From an uncultured Bacteroidia bacterium (GTDB taxonomy: Bacteria; Bacteroidota; Bacteroidia; Bacteroidales; Prolixibacteraceae): a DNA stretch of 42,950 bases. The stretch's first letter is position 1; each line of letters opens with the position of its first letter. The position numbers and the translations under genes are program-made. Positions 7,571 to 16,303 of the stretch are shown in pieces. The stretch covers positions 1 to 42,950 of the forward strand of contig CAIXCY010000253.1 of the NCBI GenBank assembly GCA_903918045.1. The letters are read 5' to 3'. The notes beneath the pieces were generated by a model. The model worked only from the letters and a program-made list of their open reading frames with translations. It did not search any database and was not told the origin of the DNA.

Positions 7571-9796
7571 TTAAATTTCGAAATGAAGGTTTATTAATGC
7601 CATTAACCCGGCCTTTCGTATAGGTTTGACCAGATATTCCGTACATCCTGCAGAGATAGCCTAATCGCGGTCATCCAGCTGTGCGTAAGCCGTTTGGGCA
7701 ATAATCACCACTGAAGAATTAAACTTACGAATCTCAGTAACAGCCTGGTATCCGTTCATATCCGGCATATGAATATCCTTCAGCACGAGGTCAATATCTG
7801 GATTGTTCCGGCAGGCAGCCACCGCCTCGACACCCGTTCCTACTTTTACAATTTCTCCTCCCAACATTTCAACATAGGTTCTGGAGATCGTCAGTCCTAA
7901 TCCTGCCCCCTGATAGGCCCTTGAATTGGATAGGTCGGCCTGAATAAATCGTTCAAAAACAGCCTTCTGTTTGTTTAACGGAATACCAATACCGGTGTCC
8001 TTTACGGAAAATTTCCGTAGAGACTTAGTGTGCTGCGTGTCTACAGAGAACGTAGAACGCTGCGTCTCTATTAAAGACGTCCCCCGCTGGTTCTCTACCA
8101 GGATATATCCAAATTCGATGGAACCTTTGTGTGTAAATTTCAACGCATTTTTAATAAGATTGGCCAGGATCGCTAAGAGTTTTTCGCGATCAGTAACAAT
8201 AGCCGATTCGAGGAAAGGTAGTCCGGTTTTACAGGAGAGAATTAAACCTTTTGCATCAGTCTTAGGTTTGAAGATATTAAAAAGAAATTCGATTTGTTCG
8301 TTTATATTCGATTCTTTAAGGACAATTTCCATCACACCTGATTCAATTTTGGAAATATCCCCAATGTCGTTGATAATATTCAGCATTCGGGCACCACTGG
8401 TTTCAATAATATTAATGTTATGCAGTATCTCATCAATTCTTAGCCCTTCGGTTTTCAACAAGTTAGCAAAACCCAGGAGTCCGTTCATCGGTGTGCGGAT
8501 TTCGTGACTCATATTATCCAGAAAAGCAGACTTCATCCGGTCGCTTTGTTCTGCATGCTCCTTGGCCTTGATTAGTTCCAATTGAATTTTTTTATGTTTG
8601 GTAATATCTGTAATTTTAATGTAGAAAGAGAGTTCTCCATCGAACACAATGGATTTGCCTTCAACTTCCACATCAATGATTGCACCATCAAGACTGAGGT
8701 ATTTCATTTCCATAACCGGAATAATAGCTCCTTCATCGATACCCATTTCAGTGCGACCCTGCGATACCCGATGAAAGTCAGAATGGACCTTGTCAAGGAT
8801 AGGATGACCTACGAGTTCTTCAATCCCGATCGCACCGAACAATTTAATGGCGGTTGGATTGGCATAAACGATAATTCCATTGCGCTGAATAATAATTGCA
8901 AGAGGTTGCCATTCAACTAAAGCACGGTATCGTTTTTCGCTTTGCAGCAAGGCACTATTTTTTAAAAATAGTTGTTTATTCGCCTCCAATATTTCAGTCT
9001 GAAAAGACAGTTCCTTATTGGTAAGAACCAGTTCTGCAGCCCGTTTTTTCTTTCTCCTGATTCTTAAAGATCAGTTCTTTATTCGCATCGACTAATTCAG
9101 CTTCCTGCCAGATGTTCTCTTCATTTTGTTGCAGAAGCGCAACTTCCGCATGTTTACGTTCTGTAATATCTGTAATAAAACCTCGCCAGATGATCGTTCC
9201 ATCCTCCTCTTTTCGTGGCAGGGTGTTCACATAGTGCGTATTGATGGTGCCATCCTCAAATTTTACCCTGTATTCATACTGTACGGGAAACATCTCCTGC
9301 GCCGATTTCAGGATATTGGCTCTAACTTTCTCAACATCATCAGGGTGAATAATTTTGTAAAATGCCGATGAGTCTTCCCTGACCTGATCGGCTGTTAACC
9401 GGTAAAGGCTCTAGAACCCTTCACTGGCGTATGGGACACAGCTACTTCCATCGGGACGCAGCAAAGACTCGAACACAGCGCCCGGGGCCGAGTTTGTGAT
9501 CTCTTCCAAACGGTAAATTTGAATAGCAATTTGCTTGTTTGCCAGAGTTAATTCTGCCGCCCGTTTGGCCTCATGGCTGTTTTGGGAAAAAAGCTCCTTA
9601 GTGCTATTTCAAGCATGATATTTTGCACCTCAAGCTCGTAAACAAACCTGAGAATCTCAGATTCAGAACGAATCGAAACAGACTCCCCTTGCCTCTGTAT
9701 TAAAACCTCTTCAGCCTTCAGGCGAAGCGTGAGTCCTTTATTCAATTTAACCCACTTGTAAAATTTCATATGATATATTACGCTATAAATTAACAC
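7571..9796 (-). pseudogene. broken hybrid histidine kinase (paralogue of the 39.4-42.3 kb kinase)
   Basis: The original order was coiled coil, PAS, coiled coil, PAS, HisKA (LDNMSHEIRTPMNGLLGF), HATPase, receiver. The reading is broken by a frameshift near 9600 inside MLEIA|NEELF; an in-frame TAG at 9411-9413 (EGF*SLYRL); a frameshift at the T6 run 9044-9049 (QEKEK then RAAEL); and an in-frame TAG at 7661-7663, after which DRD*AISAGCTEYLVKPIRK continues to a TAA at 7571. An in-frame deletion near 7845 joins the end of the ATPase domain (MLGGEI) straight to the middle of the receiver (VGTGVEAVAACRNNPDIDL), so the receiver has lost its acidic pocket and first strands. HisKA, HATPase and receiver remain very similar to the intact kinase near 40 kb. 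It is a decayed duplicate, upstream of and in line with the intact kinase operon. The start may be an ATG at 9769 or 9796. Confidence 0.85.
8017..8070. repeat. palindromic GTAGAGAC/GTCTCTAC repeats inside the broken kinase
   Basis: GTAGAGAC and GTGTCTAC arms enclose a short spacer at 8017-8044. They are followed by a second degenerate half-unit at 8052-8070 (GTAGAACGCTGCGTCTCTA). The unit resembles the GTAGAGACG-type interspersed repeats of Bacteroidota. It is translated in frame just before the DTGIGIP box and adds roughly 20 residues (ETQRSTFSVDTQHT) to the ATPase domain. Confidence 0.6.
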
Positions 9797-10105
9797 TCCA
9801 AAACACAGATGATTAATTTTCTGAAATTTCAGCTCGCTTACAGTGGATATTAAGCTAAAATCAAGCCAGCAAAATATTATAAGTTATGGAGTATTCTTGT
9901 GGGATAACAGGTAATTATTTGTAGGATAATTGGAAATTAGGCCTTAAATTTTCATTTATAGCCTTTCTCCCTTTTTAATATTCCAAATAGCGGGTATGTC
10001 TTTGACGCACACAATGGTTTTGTCGGTTCGGCAGTTGCTTTTCGGATAAGTCCGAACCGATCATTATAAAAATCACATCTTGAATTACGGATATAAAAGT
10101 AGGTA
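9797..10105. other. non-coding stretch between the broken kinase and the PKD remnant
   Basis: About 310 bp are AT-rich with stops in all frames. I see no gene, RNA or clear terminator. It may be decayed sequence of the adjoining remnant. Confidence 0.4.
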
Positions 10106-10340
10106 TTAGCACTCTTTCGTTTGTTCTGGTTTTACCAATGCAGATGTTTCGGTGGCAAGTTCAGGTGCAGAAAAAGCAGGGTTTGCAACCGTTGTGGAAC
10201 TGAGGGTAACGCAGCGGGCGGAATCCATAAATAGGTTAAGGTGATATTTTCAGCATCGGATGATTCTGAACTATTTAGTATAACAAGTGCATGTTCGTTT
10301 ACATTTCTGCCGGCCTTACATTCAGCAAAATCTATCTATT
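10106..10340 (-). pseudogene. remnant of a PKD-domain surface protein
   Basis: Minus-strand readings give AGRNVNEHALVILNSSESSD then AENITLTYLWIPP. After a frame change near 10210 they give VTLSSTTVANPAFSAPELAT and end at a TAA at 10106-10108. This follows the PKD/Ig-like pattern of Bacteroidota adhesins and secreted enzymes (AGxxxxVNEG...SSDxDGxxLTYxW...LSSTTVANPTFxAPE). No start or signal sequence is left; only about 75 residues of one domain survive. The parent gene cannot be named. Confidence 0.55.
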
Positions 10341-10427
10341 TTTTTCAATGCTTTGTTAATCAATAATTGACTGCCAGAAAGTATCCGGGGCAACTAATTA
10401 TGAACTTTTTACTCTCTTTATTATTTG

Positions 10428-10694
10428 TCAGATCAGAAAAAAGGTGAGACCCAGTGCGGCACTAACTGCCACAATTATCCAGATCACCTTTACTTCGAAG
10501 GCTAATAATTTATCACATTCAGCAATTTTCTGCTGCACTTTTTCGGTGTCAAGATTTAATTCCAGCGCTTTTTTATAATAGCTCTTTGCCGGTCTCAGAA
10601 GCTCGATCCTTAAAAAATTATCACCATGTTTCATTAAATCGAGGAATTTCCTTTCCGTAGGAGTCAGTGTACTTTCTAATAAATGATGGTCCAT
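10428..10694 (-). CDS. small tail-anchored protein with a TPR-like helix pair
   Basis: This 88-residue protein is of unknown function. Residues about 12-65 are helical and charged (LRPAKSYYKKALELNLDTEK resembles one TPR unit). The C-terminal 20 residues, VIWIIVAVSAALGLTFFLI, form one membrane segment, so it is likely anchored by its tail with the helices in the cytosol. No signal peptide is present. It lies alone between the accessory zone and the ABC-F gene, which is on the same strand 99 nt upstream. Coding is supported by the coherent amphipathic-plus-membrane layout and an ATG start. Confidence 0.65.
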   Translation of the reverse strand: MDHHLLESTLTPTERKFLDLMKHGDNFLRIELLRPAKSYYKKALELNLDTEKVQQKIAECDKLLAFEVKVIWIIVAVSAALGLTFFLI

Positions 10695-10793
10695 ATTCTT
10701 ATTGCATTTGATTTAACCAAATTTACTAAATCCTATATTTAAATGCAATTAACAAGTGGAATTTATGAATCAGAAATTGCGATTCAATGAGAA

Positions 10794-12437
10794 CTACTTT
10801 TGCAGATTCCGTTCAAGTTCACGCAGATTATCCATCTTTTTCTTCTGGAGGAAGCTGTTAATATCCCCAAGATGCTCCTTAACCTGTTGGTTACCGAACT
10901 CAAAAACCTTGGTCACCAGCCCCGAAAGAAAATCACGGTCATGCGATACAAGTATAAGGGTCCCGTCAAAATCGAGCAACGCACTTTTCAGGATATCTTT
11001 GGTTTTCATATCCAAATGGTTTGTCGGCTCATCCAGAATCAGCAGGTTGACTGGTTCCAGCAGCAGTTTGATCATCGCTAGCCTTGTTCGTTCTCCACCG
11101 GAGAGAACTTTAACCTTTTTGGTCAGATTGTCACCTCCAAACATAAACGCACCAAGGATATCCTTGATTTTAGTCCGGATATCTCCTTTTGCAACATCAT
11201 CAATGGTCTGAAAAACTGTTGACTCTTCATCGAGCAGTGATGCCTGATTCTGTGCAAAATACCCGATCATTGTATTATGACCCAGTATAAGTGAACCGTC
11301 ATATTCAATTTCTCCCATTAATCCCTTGACCAGCGTAGACTTTCCTTCGCCATTTTTACCGACAAAGGCGACCCTCTCGCCACGTTGTATTGTCAGTGAA
11401 GCATCAGCAAAGACCAGATGTTCATCATATTTTTTTGTCATCCCTTCGAGCACAACCGGATAATTTCCTGATCGTGGTGAAGGGGGGAATTTAAGGCGTA
11501 AAGCAGAATTATCTTCCTCATCAATCTCAACAAGGGTTAGTTTTTCAAGCATCTTGACACGCGACTGAACCTGATTGGTCTTGGAATAGGTCCCCTTAAA
11601 CCGGTCAATAAACTCCTGATTGTCAGCGATCATTCGGCGCTGCTCCTCGAATTGCTTCATTTGCTGCTCGCGCCTCTCCAGACGTAAGGTAAGGTATTGG
11701 GAATAATTGACTTTATAATCGTATATCCGCCCCATCGTCACTTCGATGGTTCGTGTGGTGATATTATCCACAAATGCCCGGTCGTGAGAAATAAGGATTA
11801 CCGCTTTGGCGCTACTGATCAGGAATTCTTCGAGCCACTGTATCGATTCAATGTCCATATGATTAGTAGGCTCATCTAGTAAAATAAGATCAGGTTTTTT
11901 AAGCAGAATTTTGGCCAGTTCAATCCGCATCCTCCATCCACCACTGAATTCGCTCGTTGGACGATTAAAATCCTCTCTTTTAAAACCAAGCCCGATGAGA
12001 ATTTTTTCCACTTCCGCGTCATAATTGATCTCTTCAATAGCGTAGAACTTTTCACTTAAAGTTGATACCTGCTCAATTAATGTATAATAACTATCTGATT
12101 CATAATCAGTGCGGGTCGACATCTCAAGATTAAGTGCCTCAATCTCCCGTTCCATCTCAAAAATTTGTGCAAATGCCTGTGCCGCCTCTTCAAAAACGGT
12201 ACGATTATCATCGGTCATCAGGTGTTGTGGCAGATAGGCAATTACTGCATCTTTTGGGGCAGAGATTTTTCCGGAGGAGGTGGTTCTGGCTCCGGCGATT
12301 ATTTTGAGTAAGGTTGATTTCCCTGCCCCGTTTTTACCCATCAGGGCAATTCGGTCTTTGTCATTAATTACAAATGAGATATCTTTAAATAGAGTGGTTC
12401 CGCCAAACTCTACGGTAAGTCCGTCAACTGAGATCAT
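10794..12437 (-). CDS. ABC-F family ATPase (ribosome-associated)
   Basis: This 547-residue protein has two ABC ATPase domains and no membrane segments, the layout of ABC-F proteins that act on ribosomes (EttA/Uup/YbiT/YheS type). Domain 1 has Walker A GKNGAGKSTLLK at 34-45, signature SGGWRMR and Walker B LILLDEPTNHMD. A charged linker follows (about 245-310, ERREQQMKQFEEQRRM), corresponding to the ABC_tran_Xtn P-site tRNA-interacting segment. Domain 2 has GKNGEGKSTLVKG near 360, LSGGERTR and LLILDEPTNHLD. The C-terminus is a short basic helix. It is the usual Bacteroidota housekeeping version; a resistance role cannot be inferred from sequence alone. Confidence 0.9.
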   Translation of the reverse strand: MISVDGLTVEFGGTTLFKDISFVINDKDRIALMGKNGAGKSTLLKIIAGARTTSSGKISAPKDAVIAYLPQHLMTDDNRTVFEEAAQAFAQIFEMEREIEALNLEMSTRTDYESDSYYTLIEQVSTLSEKFYAIEEINYDAEVEKILIGLGFKREDFNRPTSEFSGGWRMRIELAKILLKKPDLILLDEPTNHMDIESIQWLEEFLISSAKAVILISHDRAFVDNITTRTIEVTMGRIYDYKVNYSQYLTLRLERREQQMKQFEEQRRMIADNQEFIDRFKGTYSKTNQVQSRVKMLEKLTLVEIDEEDNSALRLKFPPSPRSGNYPVVLEGMTKKYDEHLVFADASLTIQRGERVAFVGKNGEGKSTLVKGLMGEIEYDGSLILGHNTMIGYFAQNQASLLDEESTVFQTIDDVAKGDIRTKIKDILGAFMFGGDNLTKKVKVLSGGERTRLAMIKLLLEPVNLLILDEPTNHLDMKTKDILKSALLDFDGTLILVSHDRDFLSGLVTKVFEFGNQQVKEHLGDINSFLQKKKMDNLRELERNLQK

Positions 12438-12616
12438 AATTGATTTTTAATAAGCCGCAAAGATAGTACTTTGATGCAAAGGTAAACCTTCCAATAAATG
12501 GGATTATAAATTTGCCTTCTATTGATTACTAAGTATTAAATCAGGAATAAGTTCAGATTCTTTATTACCTTGTATGACTTTATTTTATCCGGATTATATA
12601 TTTTAAAATACTGAAT

Positions 12617-13345
12617 ATGAGGAATATGGCAATAAGTAAGATGGTATATCGGTTAATCCTGCCACTCTTAACCGGAGTATTTCTAACAGCATGTAGTGTT
12701 ACCGGTAAATATGCAAAGGAGTCGGCTGCAAAGTGGAGCAAGGATATTCAGCAGTTTGAACAACTGGATAAGAATGGAGGTGACCCTGAAAATGCAATTC
12801 TGTTTGCCGGAAGTTCCAGTATCCGGTTATGGTCAACCTTAAATGAGGATTTGGCCCCCTATCCTGTAATACAAAGGGGTTTTGGAGGTTCAAAATTTTC
12901 AGATCTGGCGGTTTATACCAAAGAGATCATTTATCCGCATCAGTTTCGCGCCCTTGTCCTTTTTGAAGCAAATGATATAACGGGTAATATCGCCGATAAA
13001 TCGCCGCATGAAGTGGCCAGATTATTCCGGTCTATCGTCAGGACTGTAAGGAAGCATTATCCGGAACAGCCAATTTTTGTTATTGAGATTACCCCGACAA
13101 AGAGCCGATGGGCAGTCAGGCCAGTTATAAAAGAGGCTAATAAGCTGCTGCGGGAAGCCAGTGGCAAAATGCACAAAGTTTACTTTATTGAAACAGCGTC
13201 AGCTTATCTGAATAAAGAGGGAGAACCACGCAATGAATTATTCATTAAAGATAACCTTCATCAAAACCGCGAAGGTTACAAGATCTGGGGGGAACTTGTG
13301 CGAAAAAAGCTGGATGAGATTTTGACCCCGGTACAATCTAAGTAG
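12617..13345 (+). CDS. SGNH/GDSL-family hydrolase lipoprotein
   Basis: This 242-residue secreted lipoprotein has a hydrophobic signal followed by lipobox LTAC with C26. Block I is FAGSSSIRLW, with the catalytic serine in the GSSS variant near S67. Block II is GFGGSKFSDL, block III is EANDITG and block V is D212-N-L-H215. The family hydrolyses esters, often acyl or acetyl groups on sugars or lipids; the GSSSIRLW form resembles the platelet-activating-factor-acetylhydrolase-like branch. The substrate is unknown. Several ATGs occur in the first ten codons (12617, 12626, 12641); any of them leaves a functional signal. It is monocistronic, with DUF4494 following under its own promoter. Confidence 0.85.
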   Translation: MRNMAISKMVYRLILPLLTGVFLTACSVTGKYAKESAAKWSKDIQQFEQLDKNGGDPENAILFAGSSSIRLWSTLNEDLAPYPVIQRGFGGSKFSDLAVYTKEIIYPHQFRALVLFEANDITGNIADKSPHEVARLFRSIVRTVRKHYPEQPIFVIEITPTKSRWAVRPVIKEANKLLREASGKMHKVYFIETASAYLNKEGEPRNELFIKDNLHQNREGYKIWGELVRKKLDEILTPVQSK

Positions 13346-13415
13346 CAGATTAACTGTGCCGGTAGGATTTGCGTCTATATTTTGAAGTCTTACCTCTTAA
13401 ATCAAATTGAAATCC

Positions 13416-13423
13416 TAACTTTG
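13416..13423 (+). promoter_or_regulatory. Bacteroidota -7 box of the DUF4494 gene
   Basis: TAACTTTG fits TAnnTTTG and lies 29 nt before the ATG, giving a leader of about 22 nt. Confidence 0.5.
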
Positions 13424-13452
13424 TAGCTCAACTATTAAAATAAATTAATCCC

Positions 13453-14019
13453 ATGAATACCTGGTTCGAATGCACTGCAAAATACATCAAGATGGATGAA
13501 ACCGGCCATGAAAAAAAAGCCAGTGAAACTTATTTACTTGATGCAATATCATTTACTGAAGCTGAAAGTCGTATTTATAAAGAACTTCAAACAATGGTCA
13601 GTGGAGAATTTGTTGTCAGTCGAATTGCTAAAACCCGCATTTCTGAAATCATCCCATCTGACAATGGCGATCGATGGTACAAGGCAAAGGTGGCATTCAT
13701 TACTGTTGATGAAGAGAGTGGCAAGGAAAAACGGGTTTCACAATCGGTACTGGTTTTCTCAGATAATGTCAAAGAGGCCTACGATCAGATAATTGTTGCG
13801 ATGGAAGGGATGATGGCAGACTTTGAAATTAGTGGGATTAATGAAAGCACGATATTGGATGTATTCCCATATCTTGCGGACAAGGGTGAAGTTCCACCAC
13901 ATTTAACACCTGTTTCAACATTTTTGACCACCCCTGAGATTGAAGATGAAACTTATTTCAGTGAAGATTCGGATATCCTGGAGAGTGACGATGATCTGGA
14001 TCCTATTCCAGTGGATTGA
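13453..14019 (+). CDS. DUF4494 domain protein
   Basis: This is a 188-residue cytosolic protein of a Bacteroidota-specific family without known function. The N-terminal half reads NTWFECTAKYIKMDETG, KASETYLLDAISFTEAESRI and RISEIIPSDNGDRWYKAKVA, all typical of DUF4494. The pattern of two similar halves (strand, helix, strand; T/F-EAE near 38 and V-KEAYDQI near 116) suggests an internal duplication. The C-terminal 40 residues are acidic and look disordered (SEDSDILESDDDLDPIPVD). It has no membrane segment or signal. It stands alone, upstream of the peroxiredoxin with a 103-nt gap. Confidence 0.85.
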   Translation: MNTWFECTAKYIKMDETGHEKKASETYLLDAISFTEAESRIYKELQTMVSGEFVVSRIAKTRISEIIPSDNGDRWYKAKVAFITVDEESGKEKRVSQSVLVFSDNVKEAYDQIIVAMEGMMADFEISGINESTILDVFPYLADKGEVPPHLTPVSTFLTTPEIEDETYFSEDSDILESDDDLDPIPVD

Positions 14020-14122
14020 TAATGTGGTTTGAGAATTGTTGCAAAAGTTGATTTTTATTAAACAATAGAGTACCCCATTTGTTATTAACACGTAATATTT
14101 ATACACATTAAAAATTAATTTT

Positions 14123-14755
14123 ATGAGCACATTAGTTGGAAAAAAAGCTCCGGAATTTAAAGCAAACGCCGTGATTAACGGTAATGATATTGTTGAGAAT
14201 TTTTCCCTTGACCAGTTTATTGGTCAGAAAAATGTAGTGTTTTTCTTTTATCCACTTGATTTCACCTTTGTTTGTCCTACCGAGCTTTTAGCTTTTCAGG
14301 AAAAACTGGCTGAGTTTGAAAAACGCGAAACAGCTGTTGTTGGATGTTCAGTAGATTCTCAGTTCTCCCATTGGGCCTGGTTGAATACCGAAAAAAACCA
14401 GGGTGGTATCAAGGGCGTTAAATATCCAATCGTTGCAGATCTTTCCAAAACCATTGCTGAAAACTATGGTGTTCTTGCAGGGGAGTATGATATTGATGAA
14501 GATGGAAAATCTGTATTCAATGGTGCTCCAGTTGCTTACCGTGGTCTTTTCCTTATCGACAAAAAAGGGGTGGTGCGTCATCAGCTTGTAAATGACTTGC
14601 CATTAGGTCGTAGCATAGACGAGGCTTTACGTACAGTGGATGCTTTAAGGCATTTTGAAGAGTATGGTGAAGTTTGCCCTGCTAACTGGCAGGAAGGGAA
14701 GGATGCCATGAATGCTTCTGCTGAAGGAGTTGCAGATTATCTTTCAAAACACTAA
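14123..14755 (+). CDS. typical 2-Cys peroxiredoxin (AhpC/Prx1 type)
   Basis: This 210-residue cytosolic enzyme reduces hydrogen peroxide and organic hydroperoxides. The peroxidatic cysteine is C51 in YPLDFTFVCPTE, and the resolving cysteine is C185 in GEVCPANW in the C-terminal arm. The supporting arginine lies in the NDLPLGRSIDEALR region. Length and arm match the Prx1/AhpC subfamily. No ahpF or thioredoxin reductase lies beside it, so the reductant is encoded elsewhere. Strong codon bias and the paired hairpins after the stop suggest high expression. Confidence 0.93.
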   Translation: MSTLVGKKAPEFKANAVINGNDIVENFSLDQFIGQKNVVFFFYPLDFTFVCPTELLAFQEKLAEFEKRETAVVGCSVDSQFSHWAWLNTEKNQGGIKGVKYPIVADLSKTIAENYGVLAGEYDIDEDGKSVFNGAPVAYRGLFLIDKKGVVRHQLVNDLPLGRSIDEALRTVDALRHFEEYGEVCPANWQEGKDAMNASAEGVADYLSKH

Positions 14756-14872
14756 TAAAAATTAACGTAAATTAACCTTGATTAATTGAAGTTATAGGTT
14801 CTCTGAACTATATTTGTATAGTTGCTTAAGAGCAGGTTTTTTCATAGGATTTAGGTTAGTTAGGTTAGGTTG

Positions 14873-14900
14873 GAAGAGGGTGTCGCAAGATACCCTCTTC
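14873..14900 (+). terminator. terminator after the peroxiredoxin
   Basis: GAAGAGGGT pairs with ACCCTCTTC around a GTCGCAAGAT loop, followed by TTATTTAT. A TTAGGT-like run (about 14850-14871) lies just before it. Confidence 0.7.
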
Positions 14901-14907
14901 TTATTTA

Positions 14908-14943
14908 TAGACCCTTGAGGTTTTAACCCCCCCCCAGGGTCTA
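14908..14943 (-). terminator. hairpin with C9 loop after the GroES-like gene
   Basis: TAGACCCT and AGGGTCTA arms enclose a loop that holds a C9 run (14927-14935). It lies 6 nt past the stop of the minus-strand GroES-like gene and faces the peroxiredoxin terminator. Confidence 0.5.
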
Positions 14944-14949
14944 TGCAAT

Positions 14950-15333
14950 TTATTCAAATAGCCCCTCTTCCCTTACGATCATTACAATGGCAGAATGAGA
15001 TAGAATTATAAATTTCTCCCCTTTAAACTCAACATCATAACCACTCTTACTCAGGTAAACAGCGAGATCTCCGATTTTAGCCTGCAAAGGGATATATCTC
15101 ACCGGCTCTTGCCGCTCTTTCCAGGCCTCATCTTCATCGTTCATTGTTGGAATAGGAAATCCCGGTCCAACTTTTATAATGTAACCTGCCTGAATACTCT
15201 CCTTTTCAACAGCTGTTGTTGGGAGGTACAAACCTGAAGAGGTTTGTAAATTTGGATTCTTAGGCTTAATCAATACCTTATCGCCTATCATTACGATCTT
15301 TTCAAGATCTTTTTCCTCTAGATTAAGACTCAT
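14950..15333 (-). CDS. GroES-like co-chaperone family protein
   Basis: This 127-residue cytosolic protein has the Cpn10 fold pattern: GDKVLIKPKNPNLQTSSGLY resembles the GroES N-terminal strand, then come AGYIIKVGPG (the conserved V-x-x-VGPG turn), KIGDLAVYLSKSGYDVEF and KFIILSHSAIVMIV. The mobile-loop part is replaced by LPTTAVEKES, and an insert (IPTMNDEDEAWKERQEP) precedes the second half. It is longer than GroES (about 97 residues) and no groEL is adjacent, so it is a divergent relative rather than the main co-chaperonin; chaperonin partnership is unproven. It starts 2 nt after the stop of the upstream EEP gene, so the two are co-transcribed. Confidence 0.75.
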   Translation of the reverse strand: MSLNLEEKDLEKIVMIGDKVLIKPKNPNLQTSSGLYLPTTAVEKESIQAGYIIKVGPGFPIPTMNDEDEAWKERQEPVRYIPLQAKIGDLAVYLSKSGYDVEFKGEKFIILSHSAIVMIVREEGLFE

Positions 15334-15335
15334 AT

Positions 15336-16175
15336 TTATTTTAATTGAACTTCAATAAGGACAGGGAGATGATCCGAAGGATATCTGCCTTCGCGTGAAT
15401 CTGTCAATACCGCATAATTAATCACTTCAATATATTTGTTGACAAACAAATAGTCAATCCTGCTTTCCAGTTTGCTCTGGAAGTCAAAACCGTTAAATGT
15501 CCCCGAAGGACCCTTCGGGGCATTGAGGCTTACCTGTCTTGAATCCTTCAGTTTTTGTCTGATCAGTACGAGCGGTTTTTCTTCGGATGTCAGGTTGAAG
15601 TCGCCGGTGAGGATAACCGGCTCCTTTCTCTGGGCTATTTCGCTAATTTTTTTCAGGATCAGTAAAGCCGATTTTTTTCTGGAAGTCGCCCCCTGATGGT
15701 CAAAATGGGTGTTGAAAACGTAGAATGTTTTGTGAGTCTCAAGCTCCCTTAATCTGGCCCAGGTACATATCCGGTTCAAGGCGGCATCCCAACTTTTTGA
15801 CGGAATTTTTGGCGTTTTGGAAAGCCAGAATGTTCCATTTTCCAAAAGTACATAACGATTTGAATTATAGAAAATAGCAGAAAACTCGCCATTTATGTTA
15901 CCATCATCGCGACCCACGCCTACATAATCAAATCCCTTCATCCCATCCTTCAGGTCCATGACCTGATCGTAAAGCGCCTCCTGAACATCGAAAATATCTG
16001 CCTTATGCCCCTTTAATAACTTTAAAACATCATCCCGGCGATTAGGCCAGCTATTCTCTTTGTCGTCAGGATTATTATACCTGATATTATAGGTTACTAC
16101 ATTCATCGGCTTTTGGGCATAGTCGGAAAAACTGATTGAGAAAAACAGTGCAAGGGTGAGGGTGGCAACTTTCAT
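15336..16175 (-). CDS. secreted endonuclease/exonuclease/phosphatase (EEP) family protein
   Basis: This 279-residue exported protein has a signal peptide at 1-20 ending SDYAQ. EEP catalytic motifs occur in order: NVVTYNIRYNN (metal-site Asn), DVQEA (metal Glu), NTHFDHQG (catalytic His), LTGDFNLT (Asp/Asn), SRIDYLFVN and SDHLPVLIEV (C-terminal DH). The family hydrolyses phosphodiester or phosphate bonds in nucleic acids, sphingomyelin or inositol phosphates. Export argues against a DNA-repair role; the substrate is not determined. It is the first gene of a pair with the GroES-like gene, 2 nt apart. Confidence 0.85.
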   Translation of the reverse strand: MKVATLTLALFFSISFSDYAQKPMNVVTYNIRYNNPDDKENSWPNRRDDVLKLLKGHKADIFDVQEALYDQVMDLKDGMKGFDYVGVGRDDGNINGEFSAIFYNSNRYVLLENGTFWLSKTPKIPSKSWDAALNRICTWARLRELETHKTFYVFNTHFDHQGATSRKKSALLILKKISEIAQRKEPVILTGDFNLTSEEKPLVLIRQKLKDSRQVSLNAPKGPSGTFNGFDFQSKLESRIDYLFVNKYIEVINYAVLTDSREGRYPSDHLPVLIEVQLK

Positions 16176-16225
16176 CCGATTTTTTTTAGATTAACTTGTT
16201 TGTTATTAGATTTTTAAAAGTCAGA

Positions 16226-16273
16226 AAACCCTCATGAACTAAAATGTCTGAAATAGCTAGCTCATGAGGGTTT
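16226..16273 (-). terminator. terminator of htpG
   Basis: AAACCCTCATGA and TCATGAGGGTTT form a 12-bp stem about 30 bp past the htpG stop, followed on the minus strand by TTTTCTGACTTTT. Confidence 0.75.
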
Positions 16274-16303
16274 CAAAGTTCTAATTTTTCTGAAAATTAC
16301 CGA

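Noticed and set aside
14845-14872. TTAGGT-like tandem run as a functional element
   Set aside because: Only a few degenerate units, lying just before a terminator; probably chance low complexity.
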